From NCBI GenBank assembly GCA_030602315.1, contig JAUVZY010000007.1, positions 1 to 64,000 of the forward strand: a DNA stretch of 64,000 bases, read 5' to 3'. Under the pieces are notes generated by a model, which was not told where the DNA came from, searched no databases, and was given only the letters and a program-made list of their open reading frames with translations. This stretch comes from Pseudomonadaceae bacterium. Its GTDB lineage: Bacteria; Pseudomonadota; Gammaproteobacteria; Pseudomonadales; Pseudomonadaceae. How positions within the stretch are numbered: position 1 is the stretch's first letter; every line of letters starts with the position of its first letter. Below, piece by piece: positions 30,277 to 39,062 of this stretch. Both the position numbers and the translations under genes were made by a program.

Positions 30277-31164
30277 TCAGTGACGGCGTTCGACGATATA
30301 GCGGGCGAGCGCGCGCAGGGCGTCGGCGCTGGGGCCGAAAGCTTGGAGTGCCTCGAGGGCCTGTTGGTGCAGTTGGTCGGCATAGCTTTTTGCCTGCGCC
30401 AGGCCAAGCAGTGCCGGATAGGTGGGTTTGTCGCGGGCGATGTCGGCGCCCTGGGTCTTGCCCAGGGTGGCGGTATCGCTTTCCACGTCGAGGATGTCGT
30501 CCTGCACCTGGAAGGCCAGACCGATGGCGGCGGCGTAGCGGCGCAGGGCGTCCAGGCGCGCCTCGTCGGCCTGACCGCTGGCCAGGGCACCGAGCACCAC
30601 GCTGGCTTCGATCAGCGCGCCGGTCTTGTGCCGGTGCATGCATTCCAGCGCGGCCTGATCGAGCTTCTTGCCCACCGCGGCAAGGTCGATGGCCTGCCCG
30701 CCGACCATCCCGCTTGGCCCGGCGGCGCGCGCCAGCACGTTGAGCATGCGCAGGCGCAGGGCCGGATCGGCCGGGTTGCCGGTGGCGCCGCTCAGGATCT
30801 CGAAGGCCAGGCTCTGCAGGCCGTCGCCGGCGAGGATCGCGGTGGCTTCGTCGAAGGCCTTGTGAGTGGTCGGCTGGCCGCGGCGCAGGTCGTCGTCGTC
30901 CATCGCCGGCAGGTCGTCATGCACCAGCGAATAGGCGTGGATCAGCTCCACCGCGCAGGCAGCGCCGTCCGCCTGCTCGAGCGGTCCCTGCAGCGCCTCG
31001 CAGGTGGCGTAGACCAGCAGCGGGCGGACCCGCTTGCCGCCGAGCAGCACGCTGTGGTGCATGGCCTGATACAGGCGCGACAACGGCTCCAGCGCGGGGC
31101 TGAACAGGGCGCCCAGGCAGGCGTCGACGCGCTGCTGGCAGCGTTTCTGGTAGTCGCCGATCAT
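30277..31164 (-). CDS. ispA: (2E,6E)-farnesyl diphosphate synthase
   Basis: Prenyltransferase that makes C15 farnesyl diphosphate. The 295 residues contain the first aspartate-rich motif [15 protein letters not shown] at about residues 84-98 and the second [12 protein letters not shown] near 228-239. ATG 31164 overlaps the xseB stop by four bases, supporting the start. Followed by dxs after 91 bases. Confidence 0.97.
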   Translation of the reverse strand: MIGDYQKRCQQRVDACLGALFSPALEPLSRLYQAMHHSVLLGGKRVRPLLVYATCEALQGPLEQADGAACAVELIHAYSLVHDDLPAMDDDDLRRGQPTTHKAFDEATAILAGDGLQSLAFEILSGATGNPADPALRLRMLNVLARAAGPSGMVGGQAIDLAAVGKKLDQAALECMHRHKTGALIEASVVLGALASGQADEARLDALRRYAAAIGLAFQVQDDILDVESDTATLGKTQGADIARDKPTYPALLGLAQAKSYADQLHQQALEALQAFGPSADALRALARYIVERRH

Positions 31165-31403
31165 GCCGGTTCGTCCGCGTCGAAGGGGGCCTCGGTGGTC
31201 TGCCCGTCGCGCTCGAGCAGGATGCGCACCTTCTGCTCGGCCTGGCTCAGGGCGCTCTGGCACTCGCGGGTCAGGCGGATGCCCTGCTCGAAGCAGGCGA
31301 GCGAGTCCTCGAGGGAAAGCTCGCCACTTTCCAGGCGCTCGACCAGCTGCTGCAGGTCGGCAAGGGATTGTTCGAAGTCCGGTGCGGCTTTCTTGCGGGC
31401 CAT
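31161..31403 (-). CDS. xseB: Exodeoxyribonuclease VII small subunit
   Basis: XseB stabilises the large subunit XseA of the single-strand exonuclease VII. The 80-residue product from ATG 31403 (an in-frame ATG at 31409 gives two more residues) has the two-helix family signature [20 protein letters not shown] and [12 protein letters not shown]. It is coupled by overlap to ispA, the common proteobacterial order. Confidence 0.94.
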   Translation of the reverse strand: MARKKAAPDFEQSLADLQQLVERLESGELSLEDSLACFEQGIRLTRECQSALSQAEQKVRILLERDGQTTEAPFDADEPA

Positions 31404-31483
31404 GATCACGCCTGTGTTTTGGGGCCTTTACGAGCGGTCGGGGACACTAGCAGAGCAGGGCACAGAAGCCAATCGGCGCCGGC

Positions 31484-32251
31484 TCAGGCATAGGTCTGGA
31501 TGAAGTAGTACCCGGTGAGCACGCTGCCCACCAGAATGACGAACAGGCGCAGCCAGCGTACCGGCAGCACCTTGCTCAGCGCACCGCCGGCGTAGCCGCC
31601 GACGGTGGCGCCGGCCAGCAGCACGGCGAGCTCCGGCCAGCTCACGCGGCCGGCGATGATGAAGGTCGCCGTGGCGACGCTGTAGATCACCGCCGAGATG
31701 AGGTTTTTCAGCGCGTTGGCGCGCACGAAGGCGTGGCCTTCGATGGAGAACGCGGCGAGCTGCAAGATGCCCATGCCGGCGCCGAAATAGCCGCCGTAGA
31801 TCGACACCAGGCCGTGGCTGGCGAGCGAGAGCGGCGAGTGCGGCGGATGCTCGCTGGCTTCCCGACGCCGGGCGGCCAGGGCGCGGCTCAGCCATGGGCT
31901 GGCGGCGAACAGGCCGGTGGCCAGCAGCAGCAGCCAGGGAATCAGCAGGCGGAACACCGCATCGCCGCCGGCCAGCAGCAACAGGCCGCCGAGTAGGCCA
32001 CCGAGCAGGCCGGCCAGCAACAGCGGCAGCAGATAGCCGGCCAGCGGCCGCAGCGCCGAGCGTGCGGCCCAGGCGCCGGCCAGGCTGGCTGGCCAGAGGG
32101 CGACGGCATTGGTGGCGTTGGCGGTCACCGGCGGCAGCCCCGCGGCCAGCAGGGCCGGGAAGGAAAAGAAGGTGCCGCCCCCGGCCAGGGCATTCATGCC
32201 GCCGGCGGCGAGGCCGGCGGCGAGCAGCAGGGCGATGTCGTAGAAAGTCAT
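31484..32251 (-). CDS. TSUP (TauE/SafE) family membrane permease
   Basis: A 255-residue, strongly hydrophobic protein with about eight transmembrane segments. Two repeated halves each carry the family's glycine-rich loop: GGMNALAGGGTFFSFP near residue 17 and SIYGGYFGAGMGI near residue 149. TSUP members move sulfite, sulfoacetate or other organic anions; the substrate here is unknown and no sulfur genes are adjacent. It lies 21 bases downstream of the GGDEF-EAL gene, so it may be its transcript's last gene. Confidence 0.88.
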   Translation of the reverse strand: MTFYDIALLLAAGLAAGGMNALAGGGTFFSFPALLAAGLPPVTANATNAVALWPASLAGAWAARSALRPLAGYLLPLLLAGLLGGLLGGLLLLAGGDAVFRLLIPWLLLLATGLFAASPWLSRALAARRREASEHPPHSPLSLASHGLVSIYGGYFGAGMGILQLAAFSIEGHAFVRANALKNLISAVIYSVATATFIIAGRVSWPELAVLLAGATVGGYAGGALSKVLPVRWLRLFVILVGSVLTGYYFIQTYA

Positions 32252-32272
32252 GCAGAGGCCTTGAGCGGGCGT

Positions 32273-34648
32273 TCAGGCCGGCTGGCCGTCCAGTCCCTGG
32301 CGGGAGCTGGACCAGGCGGTCGCCGGCGCGGGTCGGCCGTAATGATACCCCTGCAGGCTCGGGCAGCCATTGAGCAGCAGAAACGCCGCCTGGCGGTCGT
32401 TCTCCACGCCTTCGGCCACCACATGCAGGCCGAGGTGGCTGGCCATGGTCAGAATGCCGCGCACCAGGGCCACCGAGTGTTCGCTGTCGGGCAGGCCGGC
32501 GACGAACTGGCGATCGATCTTGACCCCGTCGAAGGGAAATTGCTGCAGGTAGGTGAGCGAGGCGTAGCCGGTACCGAAGTCGTCGAGCAACAGCAGCAGG
32601 CCGGCCGCCTTCAGCCGCGCCAGGGTCTGCTGGATCTCCTCGTCGGCGCCCAGCAGCGCGCTCTCGGTGACTTCCAGTTCGATCAGCGAGGCCGGCGTGC
32701 CTTCCTCGGCGAGTATTCCCAGCAGGCAGCCGGCCAGATCCGGCTGGCGGAAGTCCAGTGGCGAGAGGTTCACCGCGATGCGTAGCGCCAGGCCCTGGGC
32801 CATCCAGCGGTTGGCCTGGCGGCAGGCTTCGCGGAATACCCAGCGGGTGGTTTCGATGATCATGCCGCTGTCTTCGAGCACCGGGATGAACTCGTGCGGC
32901 GGGACTACCGCGCCGCTCGGCAGCTGCCAGCGCAACAGCGCCTCCATCACCTGCGGCCGGCCGTGCGTATCGACCTGGGGCTGGTAGTGCAGGACGAACT
33001 CCTCCTGATCCAGCGCCCGGCGCAGCTCGATCTCCAGCTGGCGGCGGCGCTCCACCGCCTCGCTGAGCGCCGGGCTGAACAGTGCCATGCGGTTGCGCCC
33101 GGCACCCTTGGCCGCGTACAGCGCCAGATCGGCCTGACGCAGCAGCTCATTGGCGCTGCCGCGGCCCTGGCTGACGGTGATGCCGATCGACAGCTGCGCC
33201 GAGCATTCGTATTGGCGGATCAGGATCGGCTGGCGCAGGTTTTCCAGAATGCGCTCGGCGATGCTGGTCGCCTGCTGCTGATCGTGCTGCTCTAGCAGCA
33301 CGATGAACTCGTCGCCCCCCGAGCGCGCCAGCAGGCTGTGCGGCGGCAGCAGCAGGCCGAGGCGCTGCGCGGTTTCCACCAGCAGGCGGTCGCCGATCTC
33401 GTGACCGAGGGTGTCGTTGATGCTCTTGAAGTTGTCCAGGTCGAGAAACAGCAGGGCCAGCGGGGTCTCCCCGGCAAGCAGCTGTTCCAGACGCTGCACC
33501 AGGTAGTTGCGGTTGGCCAGGTGGGTGAGCGGATCGTAGTGGGCGAGAAAGCGCAGGCGCTGCTCGGCGCGCAGGCGTTCGGTGATGTCCTGCAGCAGCA
33601 GCAGGTAGAACAGCTGGCCCTTGCGCTGGAAGGGCGTGCAGCTGATTTCCAGCGGCAGGCTGTGCCCGGCGCGACGGCCGTCGAGCTCGATCGGCAGGCC
33701 GGGCGCCGCCTGGCGCAGCCGTTCGATGGCATCCTCGGCGACCAGGTGGTCCTTCAGCGGGGCATCGTGCAGCTGCCCCGGCTGGCAGCCGAACAGCGCG
33801 GCCGCCGCCGGGTTGGCCTGCTCCACGCGCATGCTGCGATCGACCACCAACAGGCCCACCGGGGCGATGTCGATCAGCTCGCGGGTCAGCCGCTCGCTTT
33901 CGCGCAGGGCCATCTGCCGGTCGTGCAGCTGCTGGGTCATCTGGCTGAAGGTCATCGCCAGGCGGGCGATCTCGTCGCGGCCGTCGACGGCGATCGGCTC
34001 GGGACGCTGTTCGACTGCGAAGCGGCGGGTGGCCTGGTCGATACGCGCCAGGCGGCGGGTGATCAGGCGGCTGTGCAGGCGGTTGAGCAGCAGGCTCAGC
34101 AGCACCAGGGCCAGCAGGGTCTGGCCGAGGTAGAGCCAGGCGTCGCGCCGCGTCTGGCGCAACAGCGGGGCGAAATCCAGGCTGACCACCAGCGCCTCGG
34201 CGATCGGCACCCCGTTGTGCTTGGCGCGCCCCAGCGGATAGACGGCGATGAAGCGCTGGGCGTCCTGCTCGATCCAGCCCGGCGTGCGACCGGTGACCAG
34301 CTCGCGCAGCGCCGGCTGCGGGATGTCCAGCTGCTCGGGCGCCAGCCCCAGCCGGGTGCTGGCGACCCGCTGCAGGTGCTCATCGAGCACCATCGCCCAG
34401 CGCACCCCGGCCAGGCTGCCAAGGTCGGCCAGTTCGGTTTCCAGCTCGGCCGTGCGCTCGTGGCGCAGATGATCGGCCAGGCTGCTCTGCAGCAGGATCA
34501 GGATCTGGTTGGTGTGGCTGCGCCAGCTGCTCAGGCTGTTGTCGAGGCTGCGTGGCAGATAGAGCGTGGCCAGGAGGGCGGTGTAGAGCAGGCCGAACAG
34601 CAACAGCAGCAGCGGGACCGAGCGGCGCAGGGACAGGCGGGTCAGCAT
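32273..34648 (-). CDS. Membrane sensor with HAMP, PAS, GGDEF and EAL domains
   Basis: The 791-residue protein has a transmembrane segment at about 12-31, a periplasmic domain, a second segment at about 168-188, then HAMP-like, PAS-like (about 255-350), GGDEF and EAL domains. GGDEF is exact at 444-448 but the inhibitory-site RxxD is replaced by PPHS. The EAL side looks complete: EALLRW at 569, DDFGTGYASL, KIDRQF, AEGVEN. Both cyclic-di-GMP synthesis and breakdown are thus possible. Its start overlaps the stop of the solute-binding protein gene by seven bases, so the two are translated together; the partner probably acts as its ligand sensor. Confidence 0.9.
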   Translation of the reverse strand: MLTRLSLRRSVPLLLLLFGLLYTALLATLYLPRSLDNSLSSWRSHTNQILILLQSSLADHLRHERTAELETELADLGSLAGVRWAMVLDEHLQRVASTRLGLAPEQLDIPQPALRELVTGRTPGWIEQDAQRFIAVYPLGRAKHNGVPIAEALVVSLDFAPLLRQTRRDAWLYLGQTLLALVLLSLLLNRLHSRLITRRLARIDQATRRFAVEQRPEPIAVDGRDEIARLAMTFSQMTQQLHDRQMALRESERLTRELIDIAPVGLLVVDRSMRVEQANPAAAALFGCQPGQLHDAPLKDHLVAEDAIERLRQAAPGLPIELDGRRAGHSLPLEISCTPFQRKGQLFYLLLLQDITERLRAEQRLRFLAHYDPLTHLANRNYLVQRLEQLLAGETPLALLFLDLDNFKSINDTLGHEIGDRLLVETAQRLGLLLPPHSLLARSGGDEFIVLLEQHDQQQATSIAERILENLRQPILIRQYECSAQLSIGITVSQGRGSANELLRQADLALYAAKGAGRNRMALFSPALSEAVERRRQLEIELRRALDQEEFVLHYQPQVDTHGRPQVMEALLRWQLPSGAVVPPHEFIPVLEDSGMIIETTRWVFREACRQANRWMAQGLALRIAVNLSPLDFRQPDLAGCLLGILAEEGTPASLIELEVTESALLGADEEIQQTLARLKAAGLLLLLDDFGTGYASLTYLQQFPFDGVKIDRQFVAGLPDSEHSVALVRGILTMASHLGLHVVAEGVENDRQAAFLLLNGCPSLQGYHYGRPAPATAWSSSRQGLDGQPA

Positions 34649-35571
34649 TCGCGGTCTCCACAGCGGGGGAGCAGGTACCGGGGCTCTGCCGGCCAGCCGA
34701 GCAGTTGGCGGTCATGCAGATAGTGCGCGAGCCGCTCGGCGCTGGCCAGCAGCTGCCCCTCTTCGAGCAGTTGCCCGTTCAGCTGGCGGTCGCCCATGGT
34801 CAGGCCGGCCAGGGTGATTTCCAGCGCCTCCGGCGACAGGTCCAGACGCCGGCGCAACATGCCGTCCAGCACGGCACGGTTGTCCATCCACAGCGTCAGC
34901 GCCTCGTACCACAGTGCGCGCAGACGCTGGCGCTGCTCGGGGCTGACGCGCCGGCGGTCGACCACCAGCACGTCGATGATTTCCCCCGGCAGGGCGCGAC
35001 TGTCGAAGATCCGCCGCGCGCCGAGCGCCATCAGGGCCGGCCCTTCGGAGGCGAAGGTGACCAGCGCATCGACTCGCCCGTCGGCCAGCGCCTGGCGATG
35101 CTCGTGGATCGGCAGGCTGACGATCTGCACGTCGCTGGCCGCCAGCCCGGCGTGATCGAGGATCCGCGAGAGGAAAAATGCGCCGAGCGCGGTGTTTTCC
35201 ACACCGATGCGCTGCCCGCGCAGATCGACCAGCTCCTTGATCGGCGGCCGGGCGAACAGCACGTCGGCACCGGCCGAGAGGTTGGTCACCAGCACGATTT
35301 CCAGATCCTGGCCACTGGCCTGCAGGGCGAGGGTTTCATCGAGGGTGAGCAGCGCGGCGTCCAGCAGGCCATTGCGAAAGCCGCGCAGCACGCCGGTGGC
35401 ATTGGGGTATTCGATCAGCTGCATGCCGCTGGGCGCGAGCCATGCATTCTCATCGGCGAGATAGACCGGCGCATAGCCGAGCCAGCGATTGCCGCCGATG
35501 CGCAGCGTGTCGCTGTCCTCGTGACAGGCCGTCACGGCGAAAAGACCAAGCAGCAGAACAAACCAGCGCAT
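34642..35571 (-). CDS. Periplasmic solute-binding lipoprotein, NMT1/SsuA-like
   Basis: The 309-residue product from ATG 35571 begins MRWFVLLLGLFAVTAC, a lipoprotein signal with Cys16; position +2 is His, so no classic Asp inner-membrane retention signal. The body reads IGGNRWLGYAPVYLADENAWL, the pattern of NMT1/THI5- and sulfonate/nitrate-type binding proteins. No ABC permease or ATPase is nearby. Instead its stop overlaps the start of the GGDEF-EAL sensor. This recalls NspS-MbaA of Vibrio, where a binding protein controls a cyclic-di-GMP enzyme; ligand unknown. Confidence 0.85.
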   Translation of the reverse strand: MRWFVLLLGLFAVTACHEDSDTLRIGGNRWLGYAPVYLADENAWLAPSGMQLIEYPNATGVLRGFRNGLLDAALLTLDETLALQASGQDLEIVLVTNLSAGADVLFARPPIKELVDLRGQRIGVENTALGAFFLSRILDHAGLAASDVQIVSLPIHEHRQALADGRVDALVTFASEGPALMALGARRIFDSRALPGEIIDVLVVDRRRVSPEQRQRLRALWYEALTLWMDNRAVLDGMLRRRLDLSPEALEITLAGLTMGDRQLNGQLLEEGQLLASAERLAHYLHDRQLLGWPAEPRYLLPRCGDREC

Positions 35572-35838
35572 CCCATCACTCCCTGAGGGGGAAACGGCAC
35601 GATCGCAAAAGACGGCGCAAAACGCTGGCCGTGGGCATGGCAACCGCTCTGCGACAGGCGTATCGAGATGATTTCACGCATTAAGCCTAGCGCCGATTGG
35701 CGCGTTTGTCCTGTCTGGGCGGGGAACTTGGCACCTTTTGGCCGGTCCGTTTGCCTTGGACGGCCAAGCGCAAGGCGCCGCCGACCGGACTCCTCGAAGG
35801 GCTCGTCAGCCGTCTGTGAGCGGGACATCGGAGCATCC

Positions 35839-36777
35839 ATGAACGTTCTCATCTGCGGCTCGGGCGGCCAGATCGGCCGATCGCTGGTCAACCTGGCCCC
35901 CAGTTATGGCTTGCACGCCCTGGCCATGCCGCACGCCCGGCTGGACATCAGCGACGCCGCCCAGGTCAACCAGTGCATCGACCGGCTGCGGCCGGCGCTG
36001 ATCATCAATGCGGCGGCCTACACCAATCTTGACGGAGCCGAGCATGAGGTGAGCCGTGCCCGCGCCGTCAATCACCAGGGCGCGGCCAACCTGGCCAGCG
36101 CCGCACGCCGCGCCGGCATCGTGCTGTTGCATCTGTCCAGCGAGTACGTGTTCGACGGGATGGGCGAGCGTGCCTACCGGGAAACCGATCCGCCCACGCC
36201 GACCAGCGTCTACGGCGCGACCCGCCTGGCCGGCGAGCAGGCCATCGGCGAGCGCTTGCCGCGCCATCTGATCCTGCGCTCGAGCTGGATCTACGGTGAA
36301 TACGGCAACAATTTCGTTAACACCATGCTCCGGCTGGGCAGCAAGTCCAAGGTGCTGTCGGTGGTCAATGACCAGGTCGGCTGCCCGACCCGCGCCCGCA
36401 GCATCGCCCGGGTGCTTTTGGAGCTGGCCGACCGGTATCGGCGCGAAGGTCAGCTGCCCTGGGGCACCTACCACTACGCCAGCGCCGCGCCGTGCACCTG
36501 GTACGAGTTCGCCTGCGCCATCTTCGGGCAGGCCGAGCGTCTGGGGCTGGTGCGCCAGGCACCGACCATCCTGCCGGTGAGCAGCGACAGCCTGCCGCGC
36601 CTGGCGCCGCGGCCACGCTGGTCGGTGCTTGACTGCTCGCGCATCGAGCAGACCCTGGGCATCACCATCCGCCCGTGGCAGGCAGAGCTGGCGCATGTGA
36701 TCCAGCGGCTGCATGAGATGCCGCTGGCGCCGCTGCGCCCCTTGCCCAGTCGCGTGCCGTTTCGGCTGCACGGCTGA
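35839..36777 (+). CDS. RmlD-like NAD(P)-dependent sugar reductase
   Basis: The 312-residue protein is an extended short-chain dehydrogenase of the RmlD_sub_bind family. It starts MNVLICGSGGQIGRSLVNLA (GxxGxxG), has AAAYTNLDGAEHE and LSSEYVFDG, and ends with a positively charged tail. The catalytic YxxxK is YGATR: Tyr125 is present but the lysine position (129) is arginine. No rmlABC genes are near, so dTDP-rhamnose synthesis is not implied. GGAG precedes ATG 35839. Followed after 104 bases by a second oxidoreductase gene. Confidence 0.82.
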   Translation: MNVLICGSGGQIGRSLVNLAPSYGLHALAMPHARLDISDAAQVNQCIDRLRPALIINAAAYTNLDGAEHEVSRARAVNHQGAANLASAARRAGIVLLHLSSEYVFDGMGERAYRETDPPTPTSVYGATRLAGEQAIGERLPRHLILRSSWIYGEYGNNFVNTMLRLGSKSKVLSVVNDQVGCPTRARSIARVLLELADRYRREGQLPWGTYHYASAAPCTWYEFACAIFGQAERLGLVRQAPTILPVSSDSLPRLAPRPRWSVLDCSRIEQTLGITIRPWQAELAHVIQRLHEMPLAPLRPLPSRVPFRLHG

Positions 36778-36881
36778 GCCGCCGATCGTCGGCTCGGTCC
36801 GCACGCAGCGGTACGGCAGGGAACGCACCTGCGGGCGCCCGGTCCGAACCGGTGCTCATACCCGCAAGGATGGAACGCGCC

Positions 36882-38090
36882 ATGACCACCACTCAAAAAA
36901 GGATCGGCATTTCCGGCACCGGCATGATCGCCCATTGTCTCGTGCGGCTGATCATGCGGCACTGCCCGGATCTGGCGGTAACCCGCGTGCTCACGCGCCG
37001 TCGGATCGACGCGATCGCCGGCTTCCCGCTGCCCGAGGCGCTCACCAATTCCATCGACGATCTGCTGGCGCATAGCGACCTGTTGATCGAGTGCACCGGC
37101 GACGTGTTCTTCGGCACCGAGGTGATCGAGCGGGCCTTCGAGCAGGGCCTGCCGGTGGTCACCATCAACGCCGAGCTGCAGGTCACCACCGGCTCGTACC
37201 TGGCCGGCAAGGGGCTGTTGACCGAGGCCGAGGGCGACCAGCCCGGCTCGCTGGCTGCGCTGCACGAAGATGCGCTGCAAATGGGCTTCACGCCGCTGGT
37301 CTACGGCAACATGAAAGGCTTTTTGAACCACGACCCGAGCCCGGAGGACATGGCCTACTGGTCGGCACGCCAGGGCATCAGCATCGAGCAGACCACCTCG
37401 TTCACCGACGGCACCAAGTTGCAGATCGAGCAGGTGGTGGTCGGCAACGGTCTGGGCGCGACCATCAGCCGCCAGGGCCTGGAGGGGCTGGAATCGAAGG
37501 ATCTGAACCAGAGCGGCCAGGCGCTGGGCTTGATCGCCGAGGCGCTGGGCCAGCCGATCGTCGACTACGTGCTGCCCAAGGGCTTCTCCGCCGGCGGGGT
37601 GTTTCTGGTTGGCCGGCATGACGCCGAGCAGGCGCCGGCGCTGGAGTATTTCAAGCTCGGCCCCGGCCCCTATTACGTGTTGACCCGGCCGTTCCACCTG
37701 TGCTCGCTGGAGGTGGCCAAGACTGTGCGCCGGGTGCTCGGGGGCGGCGGCGTGCTGCTGAACAACTCCACCCAGCCGACCCTGGGCGTGGCCGCCATTG
37801 CCAAGCGCGCGATGCCGGCCGGCACCCTGATTGCGCGCGGTATCGGAGGCTATCAGGTGCGCGGCGAGGCGGTGCGTCTGGCCGACCGGCTGGAGCATGT
37901 GCCGATCGGGCTGCTGTGGCGTACCCCGCTCAAGCGCGCGGTCGAGCCGGGGCAGTTGATCACCTGGGACGATGTCGATCTGGCGCCCAGCCGCCCGCTG
38001 GAGATCTGCCTGGAGCAGCGCGACCGGCTGCGCGCGGAGCTGGCGCAGCCCAAGCGCGCCGAGCTGACGCCTCAGGTCGCGCACGGTTGA
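36882..38090 (+). CDS. Homoserine-dehydrogenase-like NAD(P) oxidoreductase with SAF domain
   Basis: The 402-residue product has an N-terminal Rossmann fold (KRIGISGTGMIAHCLVRLI) and a central region rich in VTINAELQVTTGS and GNMKGFLNH, and ends with a SAF-type domain (PAGTLIARGIGGYQVRG, then LKRAVEPGQLITWDDVDL). It resembles the COG4091 'predicted homoserine dehydrogenase' group; substrate unknown. ATG 36870 is an alternative start with a closer AAGGA overlap; 36882 gives a better spacing. Same strand as the RmlD-like gene, suggesting one pathway. Confidence 0.72.
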   Translation: MTTTQKRIGISGTGMIAHCLVRLIMRHCPDLAVTRVLTRRRIDAIAGFPLPEALTNSIDDLLAHSDLLIECTGDVFFGTEVIERAFEQGLPVVTINAELQVTTGSYLAGKGLLTEAEGDQPGSLAALHEDALQMGFTPLVYGNMKGFLNHDPSPEDMAYWSARQGISIEQTTSFTDGTKLQIEQVVVGNGLGATISRQGLEGLESKDLNQSGQALGLIAEALGQPIVDYVLPKGFSAGGVFLVGRHDAEQAPALEYFKLGPGPYYVLTRPFHLCSLEVAKTVRRVLGGGGVLLNNSTQPTLGVAAIAKRAMPAGTLIARGIGGYQVRGEAVRLADRLEHVPIGLLWRTPLKRAVEPGQLITWDDVDLAPSRPLEICLEQRDRLRAELAQPKRAELTPQVAHG

Positions 38091-38096
38091 CTCGCT

Positions 38097-38939
38097 TCAG
38101 TCGGCAGCGGGGTAGGTGAACAGCGCAAAATGCAGGGCATTGAGCGCAAAGTGCGCGAGGATCGCCGCCTCCAGACGCTGGCCGGCACGCTCGTAGGCCA
38201 GTCCGTAGCCGACCCCGGCGAGCATCGCCAGCAGCACCAGGGCGGCGCCGCCCGCTCCATGGGCCAGGCCGAACAGCGCGGCGGCCACGCCGATGCGGGC
38301 CCAGGCCGGTAGCCAGCGCGTCAGGCTGCGCTGCAGCAGGCCACGAAAGATCCCTTCCTCCAGCGTGCAGACCACCAACAGATTGAGCGCAGCCCAGCCG
38401 AGGCTGAGGCCCAGGGCCGGCAGGCCCGGCGCCGGGCTTACATGGCCCAGCGCCCAGCCGGCCAGCAGCACGCCGATGGCCGTCACCACCGCCACCGGCA
38501 GCGCCGGGCGCAGCGCGCGCCAGTCCTGCGGCGTGCGCGCCAGCGGCACCAGCCACAGCAGCAGCGCCGCGGCGACCAGCGCCTTGCCCGGATTGAGCGT
38601 CAGCGCATAGGGCTGGCTGCCGGGCTTGAGCGGGACGGCCGGGCTCAGCGTCAGACTGGCGAAACCCGGCAGCAGGCGGAACACACTGCCGATCGCCACG
38701 AGCAGAAACACCGCCCAGGCCAGCACACGCCAGCGGCCGGTCGCGCGGCTGGCCCAGCAGGCGCTGGCATACAGCGCGAGCAGGCTGGGCACCGCGATCG
38801 CTGCCAGCGCGCCGCTGAGCAGCAGGCTGCCGGTCAGCGCCAGCACGGCGAGCAGCACCAGCGCCTGTCGTCCGCGCCCGGGCAGCCAGGCGCCGGCGAT
38901 GGCCAGGGCGGTCAGGCCGATGGCGAGGCTGGCGTTCAT
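38097..38939 (-). CDS. CPBP-family intramembrane glutamic endopeptidase
   Basis: A 280-residue membrane protein with about eight hydrophobic segments. The three CPBP/Abi motifs are present: EEGIFRG (EExxxR), FGLAHG and HFALN (HxxxN) in the C-terminal half. CPBP enzymes include Rce1-type CAAX proteases and bacteriocin-immunity proteins; the substrate here is unknown. It converges with the preceding oxidoreductase (six bases between the stops). No bacteriocin gene is near. Confidence 0.85.
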   Translation of the reverse strand: MNASLAIGLTALAIAGAWLPGRGRQALVLLAVLALTGSLLLSGALAAIAVPSLLALYASACWASRATGRWRVLAWAVFLLVAIGSVFRLLPGFASLTLSPAVPLKPGSQPYALTLNPGKALVAAALLLWLVPLARTPQDWRALRPALPVAVVTAIGVLLAGWALGHVSPAPGLPALGLSLGWAALNLLVVCTLEEGIFRGLLQRSLTRWLPAWARIGVAAALFGLAHGAGGAALVLLAMLAGVGYGLAYERAGQRLEAAILAHFALNALHFALFTYPAAD

Positions 38940-39062
38940 CGGGCGGTGCGCTTGGCGGGCCCTTCGAAGGGCTCAGGTGCTGCGGGCATGCCGGTCATCC
39001 CTGCTGGCAAAGCGCGCGATAGTGGGCGAGCGCGGCTTCGCCGGCAAGCCTGCGCGGTCAGC

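Noticed and set aside
38097-38939. CPBP protease as bacteriocin immunity or a phage-defence gene
   Set aside because: The family is broad, no peptide toxin or defence genes are adjacent, and the surroundings are metabolic.
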